A stretch of 64,000 nt of DNA from assembly GCA_028710605.1 (NCBI GenBank), contig JAQTTU010000006.1:124001-188000 (forward strand), written 5' to 3'. Of the stretch, positions 56,750 to 64,000 are shown piece by piece. Each line of letters begins with the position of its first letter. Position 1 is the first letter of the stretch. The stretch comes from Sideroxydans sp. (GTDB lineage Bacteria; Pseudomonadota; Gammaproteobacteria; Burkholderiales; Gallionellaceae). Position numbers and translations under genes: made by a program. The notes under the pieces are model-generated. The model searched no databases and was not told where the DNA came from. It worked only from the letters and a program-made list of their open reading frames with translations.

Positions 56750-57586
56750 AAATATTTCACAAAACCCGTTTTCCAATAATAAAACCCGCACCGATTCCGC
56801 CTGATCGTAACCATGCTCCAACAATAGCCAGCCATTTTCATTCAGATGCGCAGGCGCGGAATGAATGATGCGACGAATATCGTCCAGCCCGTCCGCACCG
56901 GAAGCCAAAGCTGACAACGGCTCAAAGCGCACATCGCCCTGCGCGAGATGCACATCGTCTGCCGCGATATACGGCGGGTTGGAAACGATAAGATCGAAAC
57001 GCTGCGCGTCGAGCGCCGAAAACCAGTCGCTGTGCACAAAGTTCACGTTGCGCACCCCCAAACGTTGCGCATTCTCGCGCGCCACAAGCAATGCCGCTTC
57101 CGATGCATCCACCGCCACCACCTCTACATCCGGCCTCGCATGCGCGATGGATATAGCGATTGCGCCAGTGCCCGTACCCAAATCGAGAACACGTTGCCTA
57201 CTCCCCTCTCCCGCTAGCGGGAGAGGGGCTGGGGGAGAGGATATTCGTTGCGACCCCAACTCCACCATCAACTCCGTCTCCGGTCGCGGGATCAACGTGT
57301 CCGGCGTAACCTTAAAACTCAACCCGAAAAACTCCCGCTCTCCCAGCAAATGCGCGACCGGTTCGCCGCGCAAGCGGCGTTGCAGCAAAGCGTCGTAAGT
57401 CCCTTTCTGGATTTCGCTCAACATTTGCTCTGGATGCGCCGACAGATAAGCGCGCTGCACGTGCAGGACATGCTGCAACAGACACTGCACCTCGATGCGC
57501 GCCTCATCCGCAGACAAAGTCAGGACAGTTTTCAATTCCGCACCATCCTGCTTCAGCACATCACGGATGCTGCGCATTGAATTCAT
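56672..57586 (-). CDS. prmC: Release factor glutamine methyltransferase with repeat insertion
   Basis: The 304-residue enzyme methylates the Gln of the GGQ motif of release factors. It has the N-terminal helical domain ([35 protein letters not shown]), the SAM site [20 protein letters not shown] and the catalytic NPPY ([20 protein letters not shown]). The segment [18 protein letters not shown] at about residues 125-142 is translated from a family D palindrome and absent from typical homologues. It lies in the hinge between the domains. ATG 57586 overlaps the stop of prfA (ATGA). Confidence 0.95.
   Translation of the reverse strand: MNSMRSIRDVLKQDGAELKTVLTLSADEARIEVQCLLQHVLHVQRAYLSAHPEQMLSEIQKGTYDALLQRRLRGEPVAHLLGEREFFGLSFKVTPDTLIPRPETELMVELGSQRISSPPAPLPLAGEGSRQRVLDLGTGTGAIAISIAHARPDVEVVAVDASEAALLVARENAQRLGVRNVNFVHSDWFSALDAQRFDLIVSNPPYIAADDVHLAQGDVRFEPLSALASGADGLDDIRRIIHSAPAHLNENGWLLLEHGYDQAESVRVLLLENGFCEIFSEKDLAGIERVSGGKHAPKPINTGI
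57201..57240. repeat. Family D palindrome inside prmC
   Basis: CCCCTCTCCCGCTAGCGGGAGAGGGG, a perfect 13-bp stem, followed by CTGGGGGAGAGG. It adds about 14-18 codons without breaking the frame. Confidence 0.95.
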
Positions 57587-58665
57587 CTTTCTTCCGCCAG
57601 CGCCGCCAGTTGTTCGGCCTGATGCTCGGCCATCAGCGCGTTGGTGAGTTCGCTGATGTCGCCATCCATGATCTGATCCATCTTGTACAGCGTGAGGTTG
57701 ATGCGATGGTCGGTGACGCGGCCTTGGGGGAAGTTGTAGGTGCGGATACGTTCTGAACGGTCGCCGCTGCCGACCAGCGATTTGCGTTCGGCAGCAATTT
57801 TGCTGTGCGCGGCCTGCTCCTGTTTGTCCTTGATGCGCGCCGCCAGTACGCGCATGGCTTGCGCCTTGTTTTGATGCTGCGAGCGACCGTCCTGGCATTC
57901 GACCACAGTGCCAGTGGGCAGGTGAGTGATGCGCACGGCGGAGTCGGTTTTGTTGATGTGCTGCCCGCCCGCGCCGCTGGCGCGGAAGGTGTCGATGCGC
58001 AAGTCGGCGGAATTCAACTCGACTTCGCCCACTTCGTCGGCTTCGGGCAGGATGGCGACGGTGCAGGCTGAAGTGTGGATGCGGCCCTGCGTTTCGGTGG
58101 CGGGGACGCGCTGCACGCGGTGCGCGCCGGACTCGAACTTCAGTACCGAGTAAGCGCCCTGACCGATGATGCGCGCGATGACCTCTTTGTAGCCGCCCAT
58201 TTCACCCAGACTTTCCGAGATGATCTCGACTTGCCAGCGGCGGCGTTCGGCGAAGCGCAGATACATGCGGAAGATGTCGCCCGCGAAGATGGCGGCTTCG
58301 TCGCCGCCTGTTCCGGCGCGCACTTCGAGGAACACGTTGCGTTCGTCGTTGGGGTCTTTGGGCAGCAATTGTTTTTGCAGTTCGACTTCGAGCTGTTCCA
58401 ACTTTTCGCGCCCTGCTTTGATCTCGGCATCGGCGAATTCGCGCATGTCGGGATCGCCCGCCATTTCCTGCGCGGTGGCGATGTCGGCTTCGCAGGATTG
58501 GTAGGCGTGGAATAAGCCGACCACCGGCTCGATGTCGGCGCGCTCGCGGTTGAGTTTGCGAAAACTCTCCATGTCGCGCGTGGCTTGTTCGCTGCTCAAT
58601 AAGCTAGTGACCTCGTCCAACCGTTCACTGAGTTGGGCAAGTTTGGACGAGATGCTGGGTTTCAT
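57583..58665 (-). CDS. prfA: Peptide chain release factor 1
   Basis: The 360-residue protein has the peptidyl-hydrolase motif [20 protein letters not shown] with GGQ, and the stop-codon recognition region around [17 protein letters not shown] with the P-A-T tripeptide of RF1. It reads UAA and UAG. It is between hemA and prmC and overlaps both by four bases. Confidence 0.97.
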   Translation of the reverse strand: MKPSISSKLAQLSERLDEVTSLLSSEQATRDMESFRKLNRERADIEPVVGLFHAYQSCEADIATAQEMAGDPDMREFADAEIKAGREKLEQLEVELQKQLLPKDPNDERNVFLEVRAGTGGDEAAIFAGDIFRMYLRFAERRRWQVEIISESLGEMGGYKEVIARIIGQGAYSVLKFESGAHRVQRVPATETQGRIHTSACTVAILPEADEVGEVELNSADLRIDTFRASGAGGQHINKTDSAVRITHLPTGTVVECQDGRSQHQNKAQAMRVLAARIKDKQEQAAHSKIAAERKSLVGSGDRSERIRTYNFPQGRVTDHRINLTLYKMDQIMDGDISELTNALMAEHQAEQLAALAEER

Positions 58666-59915
58666 TCGGTATCGTGCAGGTGGTAGATGCGATGCACGGT
58701 GTCCAACATGGCTTCACGTTCGATTGAGGTGGCCTGGTTGAGCGCTTGTGTGGGAGCATGGAGAAATTTATTGGTCAATGCGCTACTGAGACTCTCCAGC
58801 ACTTTTTCCGGATTGTCGCCTTTCGCCAAGGCGCGCAAGGCTTTTTCCATTTCTGCACGACGCTGGCGTTCTGCATGATCGCGCAGGGCGCGGATGGTGG
58901 GAACCACGCCGCGCGATTGCATCCAGTGCACAAATTCGTTCACACCGGATTCGATGATGACTTCTGCTTCTTTCACTGCGCCTTGCCGCGCGTCCAGTCC
59001 GTCGCGCACCACTTCGGCCAGATCATCCACAGTGTACAGAAATACATCATCGAGATCGGCGACTTCGGTTTCCACGTCGCGCGGCACGGCCAGGTCAACG
59101 ATGAACAGCGGGCGGTGTTTGCGCTGTTTGAGGGCGCGCTCGACCATGCCTTTGCCGAGAATGGGCAAAGGACTGGCGGTACAGGTAACGATGATGTCGT
59201 GTTGCGCGACTTGTTCTGGAAGTTCGTTCAGTGTAATGGCGTGCCCGTCAATGCGCCGCGCCAAGGCCTGCGCGCGTTCCAGCGTGCGGTTGGCGACCGT
59301 GATGTGAAGCGGTTTGCGCGCGGCGAAGTGCACCGCATTCAGTTCAATCATTTCGCCCGCGCCGATGAACAGGATGCGCTGTTCGCTGATGCTGGGATAG
59401 ATGCGCTCCGCCAGTTTAACGGCGGCGGCGGCCATGGAAACCAGATTTGCGCCGATCTCGGTTTGGGTGCGCACGTCTTTGGCAACGGAGAAAGTGCGCT
59501 GAAATAATTTGTGCAGCAGAAAACCCAGCGTGCCGGCTTGTTCGGCCTGACGCACGGCTTGTTTCATCTGGCCGAGAATCTGCGGCTCGCCCAACACCAT
59601 GGAATCCAGGCCGCTGGCCACGCGGAAGGCGTGTTTTACGGCTTGCTCTTGCGGCAGACAGTAGATGTACGGCTCGATATCGTTGGCGGGCAGGTGATGG
59701 TATGCGGACAACCAGCCGACCGCTTGGGCGGGCGCATTGGTGCTGCAATAGATTTCAGTGCGGTTGCAGGTGGAAAGAATGGTCGCTTCTTTGGCTGCAC
59801 CATTTCCGACCAAGTCGCGCAGCGCGATATCCATTGTCTCTGGACTGAACGCGATCTGCTCGCGCACGGCAAGCGGCGCGGTCTGATGGTTAATGCCAAA
59901 GGATAATAACTGCAT
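58662..59915 (-). CDS. hemA: Glutamyl-tRNA reductase
   Basis: The 417-residue enzyme makes glutamate-1-semialdehyde from glutamyl-tRNA with NADPH, the first step of C5 haem synthesis. It shows the catalytic cysteine in [55 protein letters not shown] and [20 protein letters not shown]. It begins the hemA-prfA-prmC operon common in Proteobacteria. Confidence 0.97.
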   Translation of the reverse strand: MQLLSFGINHQTAPLAVREQIAFSPETMDIALRDLVGNGAAKEATILSTCNRTEIYCSTNAPAQAVGWLSAYHHLPANDIEPYIYCLPQEQAVKHAFRVASGLDSMVLGEPQILGQMKQAVRQAEQAGTLGFLLHKLFQRTFSVAKDVRTQTEIGANLVSMAAAAVKLAERIYPSISEQRILFIGAGEMIELNAVHFAARKPLHITVANRTLERAQALARRIDGHAITLNELPEQVAQHDIIVTCTASPLPILGKGMVERALKQRKHRPLFIVDLAVPRDVETEVADLDDVFLYTVDDLAEVVRDGLDARQGAVKEAEVIIESGVNEFVHWMQSRGVVPTIRALRDHAERQRRAEMEKALRALAKGDNPEKVLESLSSALTNKFLHAPTQALNQATSIEREAMLDTVHRIYHLHDTE

Positions 59916-60001
59916 GGGAAAATCCGCTGTCCGCTTGATTCGGGGGCGGAATTATAGAGGCTGGAGCGGCTTTCTACCAGCCGCCCCAAACCGGGTTGGC
60001 G

Positions 60002-60391
60002 CTATTTGCCGGCTTTTAGCTGAGCCAGTGCTGCCTCGGCATCACCGCGCAACGGGCTCTCGGGATTCTGCTTGATAAAGTCGGTGAAAGCAGCTTGTGC
60101 ACCGGCACTATTGCCAGCATCAACCAAAGCCATCGCTTTCTTGAAGGCGGCCAATTCATCCTCATCAATTGCCTTTGACTCGCCCTTCCAATAGACATCA
60201 TCTGCATCTGCCAAGGTTCCGCGCACCCCCCCCGCTGCGGTAGTTGTGCTCAATTTCTTTTTCGGAGTCATTGCTTCAATCTTTTTGCGCAGACTTTCCC
60301 ACAGAGAAGGTGTAGCAGCGGTTCCTGCTGCGTAGCTTGGCATTGCCAGCACTACGCCAAGCAATACGAACAATGCGATCAATTTTTTCAT
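60002..60391 (-). CDS. Small periplasmic TPR-like protein
   Basis: The 129-residue protein has a signal peptide (MKKLIALFVLLGVVLAMPSYA) and a helical end (ALVDAGNSAGAQAAFTDFIK; SPLRGDAEAALAQLKAGK) that resembles one or two TPR units. It follows the very large NHL/TPR protein by 38 bases on the same strand and is probably co-transcribed with it. No family is recognised; a structural or assembly role with that protein is likely. Confidence 0.75.
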   Translation of the reverse strand: MKKLIALFVLLGVVLAMPSYAAGTAATPSLWESLRKKIEAMTPKKKLSTTTAAGGVRGTLADADDVYWKGESKAIDEDELAAFKKAMALVDAGNSAGAQAAFTDFIKQNPESPLRGDAEAALAQLKAGK

Positions 60392-60429
60392 GGCTTATCT
60401 CCTAAAGTTAGTGATACTTGTCCAGCTGC

Positions 60430-63400
60430 TTAAAGTGCATTCAAAAGTTCCAAGCCCAGCGCCCGATACTGCTCTTTGATTTTAGCATCCAGCTTCTGCG
60501 CTTTGATAAATGCGGCCTTGGCAGCTTTGGTATTGCCTGTCCGCTTGTAAGCGCGAGCCAGATTTACCAATACTTGCGCATCTTTGGGGCTGGCTTGTGC
60601 TGCCGCCAAATACGCTTTTTGTGCCTCATTATACTTATCTTCGATCATCAACAGGTTGCCGCGATTATTATGTGCTGCGGCGTTCTTGGAATCCATTCCG
60701 AGCACCTTGTCGAAATACTTCATTGCCTCGGCGCGATCCCCAATTTTCGCCAGAATAATCCCCATTTGCAGATTGGCATCAACATCTGTCGGCATTACCT
60801 TGAGTATCTCAAGATACCGGCGCGTCTTGGTTTGCGAACTGATCTTCAACACCGACATGTGATCGTCAGGGAATTTCTTCTCGATTGCCGCGCGGGTCAA
60901 ACCACTCGGCTTCCAATCCGAATCCGGCAAACTGGCTGGCTTGTAAGTTTCCCATGCGGCGTGCACATCCATTACTGACAGGTCTTTATCCTTGAACTTA
61001 TAGTAGGTGGAACTACCGTTTTCCCAAGCTTTGATAAAGGAATTGCCAATCAATGTCGTTTCAACCGGAACCCACAATGTGCCTTCATAAATCACATACA
61101 GGTTATTCATGGTGTAGCCATCAGGATCCGCCGGGATGCCGGTGGAGAACATCATGAACATGTGCCCCGGCACTAACAGTATGCGCGTATTGATGCCCAT
61201 GCTTTCCAAACCGGAAGAATAGAAAGCGACCAGATCATCGCAATCGCCCGATTTGCGTTCCAACGTTTCTCGCGGGTACTGGATATAGTCAACAGAATCC
61301 ACCTTGCCGGAACTGACCTGATAAGGATTACTTGGGTCTGGAATGTAGGTCAATCCGTATACTCCCAACGCATCATAAAACGCAGCTGCAAGCTGAATCT
61401 CATCCTTGGTCTCTTTATATTCACCCGCCACCGCGCGCACGATGTTCATGACGGGAGCGTCTTTGGGCGTGACAAACGCCGCATAACGATCACCCTCACT
61501 CCAAGTCATGCGATGTTTGTCGTAAACATTGACAGTTTCGTTTCTGCTGTAAGCCATCCGTTTACCGTTATCGAAATAACTGGCTTCTATCAGCGCCTGT
61601 ACCGAACTGTCTTCAGTCACGGTCAGGATACTGTTGTTGAAGACCGCTTTCAGCGTCAGTTCTTTGCTTTCCCCTGGCATCAATTTATCAATCTTGGTCT
61701 CTGTTGAATAATCCATGAAGTTCTTCAACACAAAGCTAACCTTGATCTTGTCCATCGGCTTGTCAGTGTTGTTGGTCAATTTAACGACACCGACACCATC
61801 ACGCTCATATATCTTGTAGGAATTGGAGAAAAGGTTGCTCAATTTGACGATTTCAATATCAAGAGGAGGACGATTGAAAACGAGCGTTGTCGCTTCAGCA
61901 GCCAATTCTTCCGACTCGGTTCCATCGGTACTAAGCACACTCACGTAATAGGTATATTTCGTTTCGGGTGTAAGCGCATCTTTGATAAATTCCGGCTGCT
62001 TCACCTCGCCAATTTTCACAAGCTCATCGCCCTCTTTTTTATAGATGATGTATGCGGAAAAATACTGGGCAGGCGCAGGCTCCCAACTCAACTTGACTTG
62101 CCAAGGGGTGGTTTCCACTTTAATTGCAGTTAGCGGCTGCGGGTCATACTTCTCGGAGATAGCGTTTGCCGCAGCACTGGTTGTGCCTTCGTATCCAAAG
62201 TCGGACACAGCCGCAACGCGGTAGTAATAGTGCATATCCGCATCCAGCCCGGAGTCGGTAAATGTGTTGGTTGCGGTTGTGGCAACTTGCACAAAGCCGC
62301 CGGCTTCCGTTTTGGAGCGGTAGATGCGGAAGTTCTTTGCATACGTTACGGACGGCTGCGACCAATGCAATTCAATCGCATGCACCAATCCTTTGGCAGT
62401 GAACTGTTCCAGCTGGTGCGGTTTATACAGAACTGCAAGCGATTGGATACGCTTTCCCGCCCGATCAGCCACGAACAGCGAGCTTCCTCCTGCGGTTGCC
62501 AGCGCTATTGGATCCAGCAGACCTCCTGCCCCGGTCTCTTTGGTGCCGAATACGCGGAGCAACTCGCCTTTTTGTGTAAATGTCTTGACTTGATTGCCAT
62601 CCAGTATCATCACCTCGTCGGCGGTAACAAGCATATCGAGCGGCTTGTTAAAGAGGCTACCTTCTTTCAGCTTGCCGAACTCCCGCAAAAAATCCCCATT
62701 AGGGGAATAAACGCTGACATTGCCGTTTCCGCCATCCAGAATGTACAAATTACCCTGCGGGTCGAATTCCATGGCAAGCGGATTGGAGATATTTGCGGCA
62801 TTACCACCCAAATTATTCAAATAGACTCCGTCTCCGCGAAACACCTGCACCGAACGGTTTCCGGCATCTGCAACAAAAACCAGACCAGACGATGCAACTG
62901 CAATGGCGGTTGGATTACCGAACTGTCCGGCACCGCTTCCCGCGCTGCCAAAACTGCTCACGGTTTTGCCGGCATCGTCCAGTTTCACTCCGCGTTTTTT
63001 CTTGTTATCCGTGACCCAGATTGCCCCGGACGCATCTACCGTAATCGCCGACATTTCCATATCTTCAGGCTTAATTTCGCCTGCGGCAACTCCATCACGG
63101 AATTTCGTCAGGCTCTTGCCGTCTTTGCTCACCGCATAAACAATGCCGTTGCCATTTCCGGCCATGCGCGAAGCTTCGAATGGAATGCTGGCGAGCCATT
63201 TCATTGACGCTCTTCCTGCAATCTTCGGCACAGCCTCCTGCTTCGTTCCTGCAACGGTAAGAAATAAATCCACCAGCGACTTGTCTTCATCGCCGATATA
63301 GACCTGCTGCCCTTTCTCCACCGCAAGACCTGCCAATTTTTTGAACTGGGACTTGCCTTCACCTTTAGAGCCAAAGGTGTAAGCTAATTTGCCTTCCAAA

Positions 63401-64000
63401 TCGAACTTGGAAATCGCAAACGATGCCCCGTCGGCAACGTAAACCCCGTCTTCCGCAACGCTCAAGGCAACTGGGTTTCCAACATCAGGCAGCGACTTTA
63501 TATATTGCCCCTCAGGGGTATATATCTTGACCTGGTTATTGCCAGCGTCCAGCACATATATCCTGCCGCTACTGTCCAGAGCGATTTCAGTTGCTCCTTT
63601 CAGTTGATAGGGAGTTTCTTTGCCGGCCGATGGTGACGCACTCAAAGAGAGCGTATTCAAAAATACACCGTTAACACCGAACAGTTGAATGCGATCATTT
63701 CCCGAATCGGCGACATACACCACACCATCGTGCACCGCGATACCGCGAGGTGATTTCAACGCATTGCCATCACCGCCAAAAAACCCTCCCGTTTTGGCAC
63801 CGAACTGCCCCTGAAATTTTCCGGCCGGCAAAGAGTACATCACCACTTGGTCAGTTTCGCTGTCCACAACGTAAAGCGTTTCGCCCTCGACAGCCACGGA
63901 TTCGGGCCGCTTAAGCAAAACGTGATCCCCGTCCTTGGCAGCCAAAGTCAATACAGTTTTTCCATTTGCGTCCACCGCCTCCAATGCCCCGTCTTGCTTG
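60430..64000 (-). CDS. Very large NHL-repeat / fibronectin III / transglutaminase / TPR protein (partial)
   Basis: The frame is open to the window edge, so at least 1190 codons are coding and the start lies outside. The N-terminal 550 residues visible are NHL beta-propeller repeats (GVVYVADSGNDRIQLFGVNG; GLVFVADAGNRSVQVFRGDG; NLYILDGGNGNVSVYSPNGD). Two fibronectin III-like domains follow (AIELHWSQPSVTYAKNFRIY; QVKLSWEPAPAQYFSAYIIY), then a transglutaminase-like domain with RKSGDCDDLVAFYSSGLES (Cys) and a MFMMFSTGIP strand. A C-terminal TPR region (AAAHNNRGNLLMIEDKYNEA; ASPKDAQVLVNLARAYKRTG) ends the chain. An extracytoplasmic scaffold is likely. The TPR-like small protein is encoded just downstream. 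Confidence 0.88.
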   Translation of the reverse strand, partial: KQDGALEAVDANGKTVLTLAAKDGDHVLLKRPESVAVEGETLYVVDSETDQVVMYSLPAGKFQGQFGAKTGGFFGGDGNALKSPRGIAVHDGVVYVADSGNDRIQLFGVNGVFLNTLSLSASPSAGKETPYQLKGATEIALDSSGRIYVLDAGNNQVKIYTPEGQYIKSLPDVGNPVALSVAEDGVYVADGASFAISKFDLEGKLAYTFGSKGEGKSQFKKLAGLAVEKGQQVYIGDEDKSLVDLFLTVAGTKQEAVPKIAGRASMKWLASIPFEASRMAGNGNGIVYAVSKDGKSLTKFRDGVAAGEIKPEDMEMSAITVDASGAIWVTDNKKKRGVKLDDAGKTVSSFGSAGSGAGQFGNPTAIAVASSGLVFVADAGNRSVQVFRGDGVYLNNLGGNAANISNPLAMEFDPQGNLYILDGGNGNVSVYSPNGDFLREFGKLKEGSLFNKPLDMLVTADEVMILDGNQVKTFTQKGELLRVFGTKETGAGGLLDPIALATAGGSSLFVADRAGKRIQSLAVLYKPHQLEQFTAKGLVHAIELHWSQPSVTYAKNFRIYRSKTEAGGFVQVATTATNTFTDSGLDADMHYYYRVAAVSDFGYEGTTSAAANAISEKYDPQPLTAIKVETTPWQVKLSWEPAPAQYFSAYIIYKKEGDELVKIGEVKQPEFIKDALTPETKYTYYVSVLSTDGTESEELAAEATTLVFNRPPLDIEIVKLSNLFSNSYKIYERDGVGVVKLTNNTDKPMDKIKVSFVLKNFMDYSTETKIDKLMPGESKELTLKAVFNNSILTVTEDSSVQALIEASYFDNGKRMAYSRNETVNVYDKHRMTWSEGDRYAAFVTPKDAPVMNIVRAVAGEYKETKDEIQLAAAFYDALGVYGLTYIPDPSNPYQVSSGKVDSVDYIQYPRETLERKSGDCDDLVAFYSSGLESMGINTRILLVPGHMFMMFSTGIPADPDGYTMNNLYVIYEGTLWVPVETTLIGNSFIKAWENGSSTYYKFKDKDLSVMDVHAAWETYKPASLPDSDWKPSGLTRAAIEKKFPDDHMSVLKISSQTKTRRYLEILKVMPTDVDANLQMGIILAKIGDRAEAMKYFDKVLGMDSKNAAAHNNRGNLLMIEDKYNEAQKAYLAAAQASPKDAQVLVNLARAYKRTGNTKAAKAAFIKAQKLDAKIKEQYRALGLELLNAL

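Noticed and set aside
1-64000. tRNA or rRNA genes
   Set aside because: No cloverleaf with a GTTCGA-type T-loop or CCA end and no rRNA-like sequence was recognised by eye; a covariance-model scan would be needed to exclude them fully.

Overview
The window looks like a chromosome segment of a betaproteobacterium, most likely a member of the Gallionellaceae or a close relative (Sideroxydans/Gallionella-like iron oxidisers). This rests on the compact ppc / hemC-hemD-hemX-hemY block, an algZ-algR pair beside argH, the hemA-prfA-prmC operon, and duplicated diheme c-type cytochromes next to fused cytochrome-porin genes. The placement is inferred from gene content and order; no 16S or database search was possible.

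Layout. 1-1.3 kb is a decayed edge with a partial addiction-module toxin, a RelA/SpoT tail fragment and a frameshifted HEPN-like gene. 1.4-10 kb holds ordinary accessory genes: a Ser/Thr kinase fused to a cyclic-nucleotide-binding domain, a DUF3301 protein, an ene-reductase/glutaredoxin/MtfA operon, two YceI proteins, and pirin divergent from a LysR regulator. 10-32.3 kb is a modification-rich island. It has an ABC exporter, an AspH-type hydroxylase, a Nif11-like small protein, three sulfotransferases, a methyltransferase, a radical SAM/2OG-oxygenase/GNAT operon, and a lasso-peptide-like RiPP cluster: PqqD-like B1, two HPr-kinase-like proteins, sulfotransferase, ATP-grasp, asparagine-synthetase-like cyclase, a 51-residue precursor, B2 protease and nucleotidyltransferase. 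Embedded in it are three tandem tail-collar (microcystin-dependent-protein-like) genes with a DUF6916-like partner and a secreted protein. 32.3-41.7 kb is housekeeping: epimerase, ferredoxin reductase, haem biosynthesis, PEP carboxylase. 42-54.8 kb holds two copies of a module made of a fused cytochrome-porin and two diheme cytochromes c, flanked by three two-component systems. 54.8-64 kb has argH, the hemA-prfA-prmC operon and a very large NHL/transglutaminase/TPR protein cut by the window end.

How it fits together. The precursor at 25579 has a leader of the W-x-x-P-x-[IL] type and ends in Ser. The B1, cyclase and B2 proteins are the usual lasso machinery, and the kinases match the known C-terminal Ser phosphorylation of paeninodin-type precursors. 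The register of the core is not canonical, and the cluster carries extra sulfotransferase, ATP-grasp and collar genes, so the product may be a new class. The cytochrome modules look like an outer-membrane electron conduit in two versions: nearly identical periplasmic cytochromes but strongly diverged barrels.

The whole window is littered with short palindromic repeats of at least eight families. Ten copies of one 60-bp element lie between genes, and in three places (ppc, prmC, an epimerase) a palindromic element sits in frame inside a coding sequence.
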